From contig NZ_JAJNEL010000001.1 in NCBI RefSeq assembly GCF_029428675.1, positions 5,890,001 to 5,954,000 on the forward strand: a DNA stretch of 64,000 bases. Reading direction: 5' to 3'. This document shows, in pieces, positions 8,042-17,721 of the stretch. Position 1 is the first letter of the stretch. The number at the start of each line of letters is the position of its first letter. The notes under the pieces are model-generated. The model was not told the origin of the DNA, searched no databases, and saw only the letters and a program-made list of their open reading frames with translations. The position numbers were made by a program, and so were the translations under genes. Source of the DNA: Streptomyces sp. JH14 (lineage in GTDB: Bacteria > Actinomycetota > Actinomycetes > Streptomycetales > Streptomycetaceae).

Positions 8042-10459
8042 CTAGGACCGCCGTACCCGCGCCGTCAGCCGGCTGCCCAGCCGTCTGCCGAAGGTGCCCG
8101 GCCGGTTCCAGGACCGGAACGCCTCGGCAGTGAGGCTGCTGCCCGTGCGCTCCACGGCCCGTTCCACCGCCGTGGTCTCGCTGCCGGACAGGCCGCGCAC
8201 CACCGGACGCAGCACTTCCGCCAGCAGGCTGGCGGAGGTCTGCGTCCAGGCCCGGCCCGCGTGCGGGTGGGCGGTCCACACGACGAAGCAGTCCGCCGCA
8301 TAGGCCGGTTCGGCGCGCAGTCGGGCCAGGACGGTGTCGTGGCGGGCTGCCCTGCCGTAGGCCGCGATCAGGTCCGGGTCGTCGCTGTGCACGAGTGCGT
8401 ACAGCTCCGCTTCGGGGCGTCCGGGCGCGAGGAGGGTGTGGGCGAGGGCGCCGTAGGCATGCTCCAGCACGGTGGGTTCCACCGGTTCGGCGCCGGCGCG
8501 CAGGGACGCGGCCGCCGCCGGCCAGCCGGGGGCCGCCGTACCGGAACGCACATCGCGGGCGAACTCCAGCAGTCGCAGCGCACCCCGGACGCGGGTGCCG
8601 ATCTCCTGCGGGAAGCAGCGCAGCAGATCGTGGGCGAGTTCGGCGGCGTCCTCGTCGTCGGACGGTGCCGACAGCGAGGCGGCGACGAGGTGGGACCACG
8701 TGCCGGCCGTCCGGTGCGAGTCCGAGCCGGACTCACCGAGGACGAGCCGCGCCTCGCCCGCCGTCGGAGTGTCTTCGCCCCAGATCAGACCCATGGCGGT
8801 ACGCAGCACCAGTGGCTCCGCGAACGGTGAGAACCCGGCGGCGCGCAGCACCGTGTGCAGCGCCATGATGCGGTCGGAGCCCTGGGTCTTGGCACGCGGC
8901 GCCTCGGCGCACATCCGTAGATGCGGCAGTGCCTGCGCACCGGTGAAGGGCAGAGCGAGGTGTGTGAGGAGCCGCTCGGCGGCGGAGGGGGCGGTCAGGG
9001 CGAGCTGGTCCAACTCGCCGAGAAGCGCCGTGCGGACGTCGAACTGTTCGTCCAGGAGGTCGAGGAGAGCCGGGGCACTGTCCGGCGTCGGGGTGTCGAG
9101 CAGGGTCTGGGCCATGTGCCGTGAGATGAAGGGGAGTTGATTCGAGAGGTCCATGTCGAGCAACCGGGTGATCCGGAGCAGCTGCACCTGGCGTGCGATG
9201 GTCGCCCCGCCGTCCGGTTCCACTCCTCCCGGTGTGAGTTCGGCGAGCAGCTCCGGGCCGAGCTCGGCGGCCAGTTCCTTCACGGCCGCGGGTTCGGCGA
9301 ACGCCGTGCGCGGCGGGAGCGCGAGCGTGACGTCGCTGCGCCGCACCGCCTCCGTCACCAGCAGCGCGGCGAGCGGGGCGGTGGTCGTCACAGGAGCCCG
9401 GCCTTCGAGCGCCGCCAGCAGTCGGGCCACGGACGTCGACTCGGCAGCGGTGCGGTCGTCGGCCGGTGCCGTCAGCGCGGTGGTCAAGCGGAGCATCTGC
9501 TGGTCGTCCAGTGCGTACGGTCGCTCGGCAGCCCAATCCGCGGCGGCCGCACGCCCGTTGGGTCCGAGGGCGATGCCCGCGTGCAGTGCGGTGAAGGCGA
9601 GCGGCCCAGCGGCGAAGGGTTCGCCCGGCAGCGTCGCCGCTGCCCGGAACAGTTCCGGTGCGCGGCTGCGCCAGACACGGGCGACGGTTTCGGCCCAGGC
9701 GTCGTCCACCCGGTCCGTCGGAGCGGGGCCGGTGCACGCATGGACGCGATGGTTCGGGGCGGTGAGGCCGTGTGCCTCTTCCGGCAGTACGCCGACGACC
9801 TGGTGCGGGGACTGCGCCGGACGTCGGGTGTACGTGGTGAATGTCAGCCGCTGGGCATGCTCCGGCGGGAGTACGGCTCCGGCCAGTGCGATCCACCGGG
9901 CCACGTCCGCACTCTGCCGTTCCACGAGGACGACCTGAATCGACGTGGGCTCCTCGCTCACCCTTCGAAGATCGGCAAAGACCGCTGCCAGCCAGGGGCT
10001 GCGCGAGACCGCGAAGTCGTTCAGGGCTTCCTGTCCGGACGCGGCGGATGCGGGCAGAGCCGCCATCCGGTCCGGTGTGCCGCTGTCCGGAGTGGTGGCG
10101 GACCAGCCCGGCGACCGCCAGGCCGATATCGGGAGCGCGTCGCCCGGCAGCCTCGCACCGGCCGGAAGCAGCGCCGCATGCGTGTGGAAGTGCCCGGCTC
10201 CGGGGCCGCCGAGAGCCACCGTGCGGCTCAGCAGATGGCTGCCGTCGGAAAGTGCGCTGAAGCTGAACACCTCCGGAAACGAGCGGAGTTCGACGGCAGT
10301 CGGATGGTACGGCGCCCCGGCCGGAGGCTCGTATCCGAGCAGTTGCTCCGCCTCGGCCAGCATCGACGCGGATATGCCGGCGCTGACTGCTGTGAACCGT
10401 GCACCGACCCCGTCGTCCCCCGCAGAGGCAGAGGTGTAGTGCAACTGCGCGAGGCTCAT
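8042..10459 (-). CDS. GAP1-type (GTPase-associated protein 1) large protein
   Basis: An 805-residue alanine-rich protein. The N-terminal segment beginning LAQLHYTSASAGDDGVG resembles the GAP1-N2 domain described in actinobacterial NTPase-centred biological-conflict systems, and the long helical remainder would be the GAP1 middle and C-terminal regions. I recognise this by sequence style, not by alignment. Known relatives sit next to TRAFAC-type GTPases; no GTPase gene is present here, so this copy is an orphan or acts with a distant partner. The start at 10459 (MSLAQLHY) fits the domain start; an in-frame extension to 10621 is Arg-rich and not protein-like. No catalytic motif or membrane segment is visible. 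Confidence 0.65.
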   Translation of the reverse strand: MSLAQLHYTSASAGDDGVGARFTAVSAGISASMLAEAEQLLGYEPPAGAPYHPTAVELRSFPEVFSFSALSDGSHLLSRTVALGGPGAGHFHTHAALLPAGARLPGDALPISAWRSPGWSATTPDSGTPDRMAALPASAASGQEALNDFAVSRSPWLAAVFADLRRVSEEPTSIQVVLVERQSADVARWIALAGAVLPPEHAQRLTFTTYTRRPAQSPHQVVGVLPEEAHGLTAPNHRVHACTGPAPTDRVDDAWAETVARVWRSRAPELFRAAATLPGEPFAAGPLAFTALHAGIALGPNGRAAAADWAAERPYALDDQQMLRLTTALTAPADDRTAAESTSVARLLAALEGRAPVTTTAPLAALLVTEAVRRSDVTLALPPRTAFAEPAAVKELAAELGPELLAELTPGGVEPDGGATIARQVQLLRITRLLDMDLSNQLPFISRHMAQTLLDTPTPDSAPALLDLLDEQFDVRTALLGELDQLALTAPSAAERLLTHLALPFTGAQALPHLRMCAEAPRAKTQGSDRIMALHTVLRAAGFSPFAEPLVLRTAMGLIWGEDTPTAGEARLVLGESGSDSHRTAGTWSHLVAASLSAPSDDEDAAELAHDLLRCFPQEIGTRVRGALRLLEFARDVRSGTAAPGWPAAAASLRAGAEPVEPTVLEHAYGALAHTLLAPGRPEAELYALVHSDDPDLIAAYGRAARHDTVLARLRAEPAYAADCFVVWTAHPHAGRAWTQTSASLLAEVLRPVVRGLSGSETTAVERAVERTGSSLTAEAFRSWNRPGTFGRRLGSRLTARVRRS

Positions 10460-10818
10460 GCGTCGGCCCTCTTCGTCCTTGCCGCGTACGTCCCCGTGCG
10501 CCAGCACGCCCCGCCTCGTCGGCGGTCCGTCGTGAACGGCCGCCCAGGCGCGGCGACGACCCCGGCGGGGAGCGGTCCGCAATCGTGTGAGCGACGCTAT
10601 CAAGGTGCGCCGTGCCCGCATGCACGCTGCCGAAACGTGACCTCTACAACTGCCTCGTACCGGTCGCTCCAGCGGGACGAGGCGTACGTGACCTCGGGCT
10701 TGGGCGGCGTATGCGTCGCCGGCCGACCGATGGGCGGCACCGGACCGAGTACCGTCGGACAGGACGGTTCGCGCCGAGTCGGACCTCCTGCACTCACCGA
10801 AGCAGGGAGGTTCGGTAC
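10460..10818. other. Gene-free spacer
   Basis: 359 bp between two leftward genes. I see no protein-like reading frame, no strong hairpin and no known RNA here. It must hold the GAP1-type gene promoter. Confidence 0.5.
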
Positions 10819-13269
10819 TCAGGCCGGCAGGACGGCCTGGATGCGGGAGAGGGCGAACACGCGGTTGTCCTGGCGCAGATGGCAGTAGCCGTAGAGATAG
10901 GGCGGATCGAAGTCGAGTTCACTCACGGTGCGGACGGTCCGGCTCCCGGATGCCGCGATGTACTCGATGGTGATGGGCTCGCCCTCGTCGATGGCGTACG
11001 CGAGCTGGCGCACGTCGGCCAGGGGCAGCGCATCGGTAGTGCCGTCCAGGATCTCCTCGGTGTCGGACCCGTAGGGGACTCCCGCACCGGGGCACGGCTG
11101 CGGGGCATGGTCGGGGGCCGCCAGCAGCCGGGCCGCCAGATCGGCCGAACGGCCTGCCTCCGGCACGCTTCTGCGGGCTGCAGGCACGGTGGCGGTCGCG
11201 GCGACGGCGGGCTGGGACACGCGCCGCCGCCCCGGCCGCTCCACCCGAACGGACCCGTCGTCGGCCGTTGCCACCGGCGAGAATCCGGCAGCGCGCAGGG
11301 CTGCCAGTGCTGCGTCGGGCTCCGCACGGCACAGAAGTACGGTCGGGGCGACGGAACGCAGCCCCAGGCGGGTCAGCCCGCGATGTGCAGCCACCTCGAC
11401 GAGCAGCGCCGGGTCCTCGCTGACCAGGGCACAGGCGGCCGGGGCGAGCCGGATGCGGCCGTGGCGTCGGGCTGCGTCCGTGATCAGATAGCTCAGTGCC
11501 TGGGGCAGAGCGGCGTCCGTCACCTCGCGGAGATCTGCCTCGATCCGGTCAGGGGTGTGTCCCGCGTCCAGCGCTCGGCGCAGCGATGCAGGGCTGAACC
11601 GCCAGACCGAGGCGGCCGACCGGGTTTCCCGATCGGCAAGAGAGTCCAGTAGTGCGGCCAGCCCGGCAGTCGGAGTGCCGGTCACCACGGCGGTGAGGTC
11701 GGCGCCGATGCGGGCGCGGTCGGTTGCGTCCGGCAGCAGTCGTCGGGCGTGGTCGCGAAGGGCTGCCTGGTCCTGGCCCAGCAGGGCCGCTCCCAGCGGG
11801 GTCAGTGCGCCCCGGGCGACGGTCCCGAGCAGTTCGGCCTCCCGGGCCACCGATGCGAACGGGGTTGCATCATCAGGCAGTTCGTCGGCGAGCGGCCGGA
11901 ACCAGGATACCGATGAGCCGAGGTCGGCGACCGCCCGCGCGCCATGGCCGGGCGGAAGGGAGGCCGCGGCGCTCAGCACTCCCTGCCGTGCCGTGGCGCA
12001 CCCGGTGCAGTGTGCCGCCCGGCGCACGGCGGGCACCGCCTTGCCGTCCTCGTCGCGGGACCCGGTCGGGGTGAGTCCGAGCAGCCACCAGGCACGCAGC
12101 AGAAGGACGAGCCGTTCCGCGGGCTCCCATGAGGCCCACACGTCATACGCATCGGTCACGGCCAGGTCCGTGCCTTCGTACTCGACCAGGCCGGCCGCGT
12201 ACGCACACTCCAGCACGAGCCGCACCACCGCTTCCTCGCACCCGTTCTCCTTGCCCAGACGGGCCAGTTCACGTGCGCCGACACCTCCGGACTTGAGGGC
12301 CACCACCGGACGCTCCGCGCAACGGGCGAGAAGTACCGTGGCCTGTCCGGCGAAGGAAGTGCTCGCCGCTGCGGCCTCACGCTCGATCTCGTCCTCGGTC
12401 ACCGCTACAAGGGCCGGTGTCGGCGGCTGCGGGTCGAACGGTGCGTGCCAGTCCGGACCATGCTGCGCGAGCCTCACTTCGGCGGGCACGTGAGCGAGGC
12501 CGTACCCCGACTGGTCCACCACGAGCAACGCCCGCTCCAGCAGCCAGCGTTCGCCGGTTCCCGACCGGCCGATTTCGTGATACTCCTCGGGGTCGAGGAG
12601 CCGGGTCAGCGCCTCACGGGCACTCGGCGGCGCCGAGGCCAGAAGGCCGAGCATGGTGTGCGGATCCTGGTGATGCGCGACGATCGCGTCGAGACGGTCC
12701 TGCCGGCGGGTGCCGGGCCTGAGTCCCAGCTTGGCGGCTGTCCTGCCGAGCTCTGCCGACGTAACAGCGGCCAACAGCTCGGCCACGCCCTGACCGAGAC
12801 CGAGCGGGGACTCCCACGCGCCCCGCAGCGCCGGAGCCATGTGCAGTCGGCCTGCCAGGTCCGGCCAGACGAGGGCCTGGGCGGTGAGCGTGTCCAGCGC
12901 GGCGGAGATGCCCTGGGCGTCCGTGCCGAGCAAGGTCTCCAGGGTCGTGCGGTGGGTCGGCTGCGGCAGGGCCGCGAGCGCCTGGGCCAGCTGCAGACAG
13001 GGGAGCGGCAGCTTGTTCAGGGCATCCACCACTGACCCGATGCGCTGGAGGCGCTCCGCGAGCTCGCCGAGCGACCGCGGGTCGGGTGCCACGGCTGCGT
13101 CGGGGCGTGCATCGAGGAGCCGGCGCAGCTGCTGCGCCCCCAGACTCCGCAACCATCCGACGGGATCGGACCCGTCCGGCCCGTCCGAGCTGTCAGGGAC
13201 AACTGGCCTGCGGGACGCACCAGGACCAGCGAGGTGCAGGGGGCCGCTGGAGCCGAACGTGTCGACCAT
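10819..13269 (-). CDS. XPB/Ssl2-like helicase-associated protein with WYL-like tail
   Basis: An 816-residue protein matching the actinobacterial helicase-associated / helicase conserved C-terminal domain family (XPB/Ssl2-like). The N-terminal pattern WLRSLGAQQLRRLLDARP followed by SLGELAERL and LQLAQALAAL is typical. I see no Walker A motif, so it lacks an obvious ATPase half. The last 90 residues (ITIEYIAASGSRTVRTV, YLYGYCHLR, FALSRI) resemble a WYL ligand/nucleic-acid sensing domain. The start at 13269 is preceded by AGGTG; an earlier in-frame ATG at 13365 gives a non-conserved leader. In many genomes this family lies next to a true DEAD/XPB helicase; none is seen here. The role is unknown. 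Confidence 0.75.
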   Translation of the reverse strand: MVDTFGSSGPLHLAGPGASRRPVVPDSSDGPDGSDPVGWLRSLGAQQLRRLLDARPDAAVAPDPRSLGELAERLQRIGSVVDALNKLPLPCLQLAQALAALPQPTHRTTLETLLGTDAQGISAALDTLTAQALVWPDLAGRLHMAPALRGAWESPLGLGQGVAELLAAVTSAELGRTAAKLGLRPGTRRQDRLDAIVAHHQDPHTMLGLLASAPPSAREALTRLLDPEEYHEIGRSGTGERWLLERALLVVDQSGYGLAHVPAEVRLAQHGPDWHAPFDPQPPTPALVAVTEDEIEREAAAASTSFAGQATVLLARCAERPVVALKSGGVGARELARLGKENGCEEAVVRLVLECAYAAGLVEYEGTDLAVTDAYDVWASWEPAERLVLLLRAWWLLGLTPTGSRDEDGKAVPAVRRAAHCTGCATARQGVLSAAASLPPGHGARAVADLGSSVSWFRPLADELPDDATPFASVAREAELLGTVARGALTPLGAALLGQDQAALRDHARRLLPDATDRARIGADLTAVVTGTPTAGLAALLDSLADRETRSAASVWRFSPASLRRALDAGHTPDRIEADLREVTDAALPQALSYLITDAARRHGRIRLAPAACALVSEDPALLVEVAAHRGLTRLGLRSVAPTVLLCRAEPDAALAALRAAGFSPVATADDGSVRVERPGRRRVSQPAVAATATVPAARRSVPEAGRSADLAARLLAAPDHAPQPCPGAGVPYGSDTEEILDGTTDALPLADVRQLAYAIDEGEPITIEYIAASGSRTVRTVSELDFDPPYLYGYCHLRQDNRVFALSRIQAVLPA

Positions 13270-13473
13270 GGGGAGTTCACCTGCTCGGATCGGGCCGATG
13301 TGACGTGCCGACCGGGTGCTGCGGTCGGAGAGGGCCGAAGCCCACCTCGTGCCGAAGGGCAACACCCGTTCACCGTAAGAATCCTAACGGTGGCGCGAGA
13401 TCTGCCCAGATCTGCTTGACGAACATGGCGGAGTGACGACGGACTTCGACCGCACTGATTGCGGTGACCGCTC

Positions 13474-13821
13474 TCACCGGCCGCGGCAGGCGCGGCAGAG
13501 GCCGTCGGGGAGGGCCTCCGGGCGGCCGGGAACGCCGCACCGGGTGCACTCCATCATTGCGTGACGCACAGGTGCAGTAGGCGGGGGCGGGGTGGTGGTG
13601 CGGGCGGGAAGCCTGGGCGGCTTCTTGTCGTGGAGTCGGCGGCGGACGAAGCCTCGGGGTACGTCGACCGTCTCGGGAAGCCCGGCGGTGAGGGCATGGA
13701 CGAGGTAGTCGGTGCTCACGCCACGCGAGCCATTCGGCGGCCTGTTCCTCCAGGGCCTCGCAGTCGCCGGCCGAGAGGGCCGGTCGGGCGTCGGCGCGCC
13801 CGAGTGTCCAAGCAACGAAGA
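13474..13821 (-). pseudogene. Frameshifted remnant of an HTH/zinc-ribbon protein
   Basis: The C-terminal part reads STDYLVHALTAGLPE followed by a PRGFVRRRL segment and a four-cysteine end (CTRCGVPGRP ... GLCRACRGR), which looks like a zinc ribbon. Upstream, the same protein continues only in another frame (PLFVAWTLGR, then DCEALEEQAAEWLA), so a shift of about two lost bases occurred near 13719-13732 within WLA-RGVSTD. The 5' end runs into the terminator of the next gene. I recognise the style from Streptomyces helix-turn-helix proteins often found near mobile elements, but cannot name the function. It is a decayed gene. Confidence 0.55.
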
Positions 13822-13854
13822 GGGGGCGGGGCCGCTGGATGCGGCCCCGCCCCC
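13822..13854. terminator. Strong terminator of the large subtilase gene
   Basis: GGGGGCGGGGCCGC (13822-13835) and GCGGCCCCGCCCCC (13841-13854) form a perfect 14-bp stem with a 5-nt loop, 33 bp past the subtilase stop. It also overlaps the decayed zinc-ribbon gene. Confidence 0.8.
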
Positions 13855-13887
13855 GTGCCGGTCAGGGAGGGCTGACCGGGTGGGCAC

Positions 13888-16800
13888 TCACTTCAGGCCG
13901 AAGGCCCGGGTGATGCTCTGGGTGACACCGTTGCCCTCGGTGTCGCCGGCGCTGGTGCGCAGCGTCACGAACCGCGCCTTGGCGGGGGCGTTCAGCTGGG
14001 TGCTCCAGCCGCGGGCGGTGTGGGTCAGCGCTGCGTGCTGCCACGTGGCGCCGTCGTCGTAGGAGACGTCCACGCTCACCGTTTTGATGGTGTCGGAGCT
14101 GGGGGCGCCCGGGAGGTGCGAGGGAGTGACGGTGATGCCGGCGTGGCGACCTGTCTTGCCGGCGATGTTCATGCCCTCGACCGCGTAGTCGAGCTGGATC
14201 AGCGGCAGGACGTCGAAGGTACCGGCGGCGGTCCGCCCGGAGGTGAAGCCCCACTCGGTCCTGGTGGTGGTCGAGTAGTCGTTCGTCCAGTTGCCCCGGG
14301 CGTTGTCCGACACCAAGCGGTATCGCAACTTCTCGGGAGCCAGGACGAGGGGGAACCGGAAGCTGCCCAGGGTGTCGGTCTCGGAGGCCCTGATCAGGGT
14401 GTCGCCCTGGTAGAGCTTCACCTTGTTCTGGACATCGGCGTTGTTGTATGTCGTGCCGACGTGTCGGGCATCCGAGTCACCCCAGCCCAGGATCTGCGCA
14501 TATACCTTGTCATCCACTCGGAACGGTCGGTGGGAACCGTCCAACCGAGGGCGCTGGACCGGTGCGAAGTACTGCAGGTGGGAGGTCTTACCGGTCGGGT
14601 ACCGCTTCAGGACGTCGCTGCTGATCTGAAGCTGCTGGTTGACCTGGGCGAACTCGGCCCACTCCGTGTCGCTGGACACCCAGTCGGTGCGCTCGGCCTG
14701 GGTGGGGGTGGGCAGCATGTTGTATCCGTAGTCGCCGCGCCAGACGGCGGAACGGAACTCCATGCCCCGCGCGGGCCGGTTGTTGCGGAAGGAGACGTCC
14801 ACCCGCGCGAGGTCACGGCGCTGCGGCTGGTAGGTCGGGTCCGCCGGGATGCCGGTCCAGTGATGGCTGATGTCGTAGAGGTAGTCCGTGGTGGGGTGGG
14901 AGGTCACGGTGAGCGCCGTGCTCCGGCCCTGCTGGAGCTGGGTGATCAGCTCGTCGCCCTCGTCCGCGGTCAGCGAAGCCACGGTCAGGGGAGGCGGGTT
15001 CCCGGCGTCGGACCACGGGTTGTCGAGGCTGGCTCCCCACGGCTCCAGGCGTCCGTCGCCGTCGTTGACGACGAGCAGCACCTTCGCGCCGGCCTTGGCG
15101 GCCTGCTCGGCCTGCTCGGCAGGTCCGACGGCATCGCTGCGGCGGACCACGACGGCCTTGCCCGCGGCGTCGAGCCCGGCGTAGGCGGCGGCGCCGCCCT
15201 CACCGGCGTAGACGGCCTTGTACTGGCGGGTGCCCTCGCTGAGCGGGGTGCGTCCGTGCTGGACACGCAGGTCGTCGAAGGCGCGCGTACGGGATGCGAC
15301 CGTCAGGGCCGGCTCGGTCAGGCGCCAGTTGCCGCCGAATTCGTAGGTGCCCGTGGCGACCGGCTTGCTGGGCAGGACCCAGAAGCTGTCGTACATGGCG
15401 TTGGGCCACCGCGTCATGCCCAGCGCGCTTCCGTTGTCGAACCCCCGGTAGAGGTCGATGCGGGTCTCGGCGAGGGTGGTCTGCTGCGGGGTCCGGACGG
15501 AGACCGGCTTGGCCTTGGAGGCGTCCAGGGTCACCGTGGCGTCCTTGTCGAGGACGACCTCGGGAGCGGCCAGGATGGCCTTGCCCCGGGAGCGCGGCCC
15601 GTGAGAGCCCCGGACATCGTTCTCCAGGCTCACGTAGTACGTGCCGGGGGGCAGGGAGACCGTACCGGTGCCCGAATCATCCAGGATCAGCGGCATCGCG
15701 AGGTTTTGGCCCAACACCCACACTTCACCACCCATCGGGCGGCCTGCACGGTCCTTTCCGTTCAACGTGAGGGTGTGGCGCGGGCCCATCTTGTAGGCGC
15801 CGGTGAGGGTGTGGGCCAGCGGCGCGCCGGAGACGTCGGTGGCGAGGATCTGCCCCGAGGTGACGGTGTCGCCCTTCACCAGGTCGAAGTCGGTGGTCAG
15901 GGTGACCTTGCTGCTGCCGTGCGCGGGGACGGTGACCTGTTGTGCGGACAGCGAGAACGCGCCGGCGGCTGCGCCGGGTGCCTGGACCGCCAGGTCCAGG
16001 GTGACCGGACTGTCCCCGGTGTTGGTGTAGGTCACCTCCTTCTCGGTCTTGTCATCGGCCGGCGCCGTGGCGCCGCGGTAGCCGCCGAACGCGCTGGCGG
16101 TGGCGAACACGGTGCCCTTGACGGCGGCGGCGACGTCCAGACGGCCGCTGCCGCCCTCGTACGGGGTGTACTGGGGCGTCGACTTGGTGGTGCTGACCAG
16201 GCCGTCCTTGAGCTGCTGCCCGGTCCAGTCCGGGTGGGCCGCGGCGAGCAGCGCGGCGGCGCCTGCGACGTGCGGGGTGGCCATCGAGGTGCCGCTGAGC
16301 GTCTGGTAGTAGCCCTCGCCGTCTTCGGCGTACTGCGAGCGGGCCGCCAGGACGTCGACGCCCGGGGCGGTCAGCTCCGGCTTCAGCCCGGCGTCGCCCT
16401 GGCGCGGGCCGGTGCTGGAGAACTCGGCGAGCTGGTCGGAGGTGTCCACCGCGCCGACGGACAGCGCGGCGTCGGCGACGCTGGGCGTCGAGACGGTGTG
16501 CGAGCCGCCGTTGCCGGCCGCGATGGTGAACAGCACGCCGGTCTCGGCGCTGAGCTGGTTGACGGCCTCGCTCATCGGGTCGTGGCCGTCGCTGGGCCCG
16601 GCGCCCAGGCTCATGCTGATGACCTTGGCGTGCTGGTCGCGGGCGGCCCACTCCATGCCCGCGAGCACCCAGGACTCCTGGCCGGAGCCGTCATTGTCCA
16701 GCACCTTGCCGATGTGCAGGCGTGCCCCGGGCGCGACGCCCTTCTCCTTGCCGTCGGAGGCGGCGCCGGTGCCGGCGATGGTCGAGGCGACGTGGGTGCC

Positions 16801-17640
16801 GTGACCGTTGTGGTCCTCGATGTCCTGGTCGGGCACGAAGCTCGTGCTCGCGGCCACCTGACCGACGATGTCGGGGTGCCGGGTGTCCACACCGGTGTCG
16901 AGCACGGCCACGTCGACACCCTGGCCGGTGTCACCGCCCTCCCACACCTGCGGTGCGCCGATCTGCTTGGTGGTGTCGGCCAGGTCGGCCTTGACCTTCC
17001 CGTCCAGCCAGACCTTCGCGATCCCGCCGCGCAACTGGACCTTGGCGCCGGCGCTGCGACTGCCGGCCGCCGCGGTCCCGCCGGTGAGCGAGGACCAGAA
17101 ATCGGCTGCCTGGGTCCGCTTCTGCGACAGCGCCGCGCCCTGAATGCTGCTCAGGGCGAGGGTCCTGGTGGCGCCGGACGGCACGGCCTGGGTCCGCGCG
17201 CGCACGGCGGCGTCGGTGTAGGTGACGATCAGGGGCAGACTGCTGCGCTGCTCGTCCCCGTAACCGTCCGCCAGCAGCTTGGTGACGTTGAAGAGCTCGC
17301 GGTCCAGCTTTTCGGCGGCGATGTACGGAAGGGCGGCGTCCGGGTACACATAGGTGTCCTTGCCGACCGTGTAGGTCGTGGCGCCGGTGAGCTGACCGTC
17401 CCCGCCCTGCACGGAACGGGTGACCCTGCCGTCGGCAGCGGTGTTGACGGTGACTTTGTCGCCGGTCAGCAAGGTGACGGTACGTGAGGTCGGCTGATGT
17501 GTCGCAGGGTTGGCGGATGACCGGTCCGGTGCACCGGCCCCCGGTGCTGCGGTGGCAGACACCGCCTGCTGGGCCGTGAAAACGGCCAGCACGACACCGA
17601 TGGCCAGCGCCGCCCGTCTACGGGCGGGTATGGAAGGCAT
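13888..17640 (-). CDS. Large secreted subtilisin-like serine protease
   Basis: A 1250-residue S8 peptidase exported by a signal peptide (basic RRR, hydrophobic core to about residue 32). The catalytic triad is Asp248 (AVLDTG), His280 (NGHGTHVAS) and Ser452 (SGTSMATPH), with the oxyanion Asn in AAGNGGS. Residues 33-230 form a propeptide-like region. The 750-residue C-terminal extension includes a PA-like segment near 865-920 (AAGKAVVVRRSD, then AGAKVLLVVND) and beta-rich domains that probably bind substrate or cell wall. This architecture is common for Streptomyces secreted proteases. The ATG at 17640 has an AAAGGA ribosome site. It is single, with its own terminator and a palindromic site upstream. 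Confidence 0.95.
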   Translation of the reverse strand: MPSIPARRRAALAIGVVLAVFTAQQAVSATAAPGAGAPDRSSANPATHQPTSRTVTLLTGDKVTVNTAADGRVTRSVQGGDGQLTGATTYTVGKDTYVYPDAALPYIAAEKLDRELFNVTKLLADGYGDEQRSSLPLIVTYTDAAVRARTQAVPSGATRTLALSSIQGAALSQKRTQAADFWSSLTGGTAAAGSRSAGAKVQLRGGIAKVWLDGKVKADLADTTKQIGAPQVWEGGDTGQGVDVAVLDTGVDTRHPDIVGQVAASTSFVPDQDIEDHNGHGTHVASTIAGTGAASDGKEKGVAPGARLHIGKVLDNDGSGQESWVLAGMEWAARDQHAKVISMSLGAGPSDGHDPMSEAVNQLSAETGVLFTIAAGNGGSHTVSTPSVADAALSVGAVDTSDQLAEFSSTGPRQGDAGLKPELTAPGVDVLAARSQYAEDGEGYYQTLSGTSMATPHVAGAAALLAAAHPDWTGQQLKDGLVSTTKSTPQYTPYEGGSGRLDVAAAVKGTVFATASAFGGYRGATAPADDKTEKEVTYTNTGDSPVTLDLAVQAPGAAAGAFSLSAQQVTVPAHGSSKVTLTTDFDLVKGDTVTSGQILATDVSGAPLAHTLTGAYKMGPRHTLTLNGKDRAGRPMGGEVWVLGQNLAMPLILDDSGTGTVSLPPGTYYVSLENDVRGSHGPRSRGKAILAAPEVVLDKDATVTLDASKAKPVSVRTPQQTTLAETRIDLYRGFDNGSALGMTRWPNAMYDSFWVLPSKPVATGTYEFGGNWRLTEPALTVASRTRAFDDLRVQHGRTPLSEGTRQYKAVYAGEGGAAAYAGLDAAGKAVVVRRSDAVGPAEQAEQAAKAGAKVLLVVNDGDGRLEPWGASLDNPWSDAGNPPPLTVASLTADEGDELITQLQQGRSTALTVTSHPTTDYLYDISHHWTGIPADPTYQPQRRDLARVDVSFRNNRPARGMEFRSAVWRGDYGYNMLPTPTQAERTDWVSSDTEWAEFAQVNQQLQISSDVLKRYPTGKTSHLQYFAPVQRPRLDGSHRPFRVDDKVYAQILGWGDSDARHVGTTYNNADVQNKVKLYQGDTLIRASETDTLGSFRFPLVLAPEKLRYRLVSDNARGNWTNDYSTTTRTEWGFTSGRTAAGTFDVLPLIQLDYAVEGMNIAGKTGRHAGITVTPSHLPGAPSSDTIKTVSVDVSYDDGATWQHAALTHTARGWSTQLNAPAKARFVTLRTSAGDTEGNGVTQSITRAFGLK

Positions 17641-17660
17641 ACTGATCCTTTATGGGCATG

Positions 17661-17700
17661 GCAACCGTTTTTGCCGATGTGTCACACATCGTCAGGTTGC
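17661..17700. promoter_or_regulatory. Nested palindrome upstream of the large subtilase
   Basis: CGATGTGT-C-ACACATCG (17675-17691) is a perfect 8-1-8 palindrome. It is framed by GCAACC (17661-17666) and GGTTGC (17695-17700), also exact reverse complements. The whole lies 21-60 bp upstream of the start codon. It fits a repressor site covering the promoter or leader, or a structured 5' leader RNA. Confidence 0.6.
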
Positions 17701-17721
17701 GCAAAGTGAGGCCTGATTTCG

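Noticed and set aside
8733..10625. A second long frame within the GAP1-type gene
   Set aside because: Arg-rich alternative frame with no protein-like segments.
14020..17487. A rightward 1155-codon open frame opposite the large subtilase
   Set aside because: It is the antisense shadow of a high-GC gene; the leftward protein has a signal peptide and full catalytic triad.
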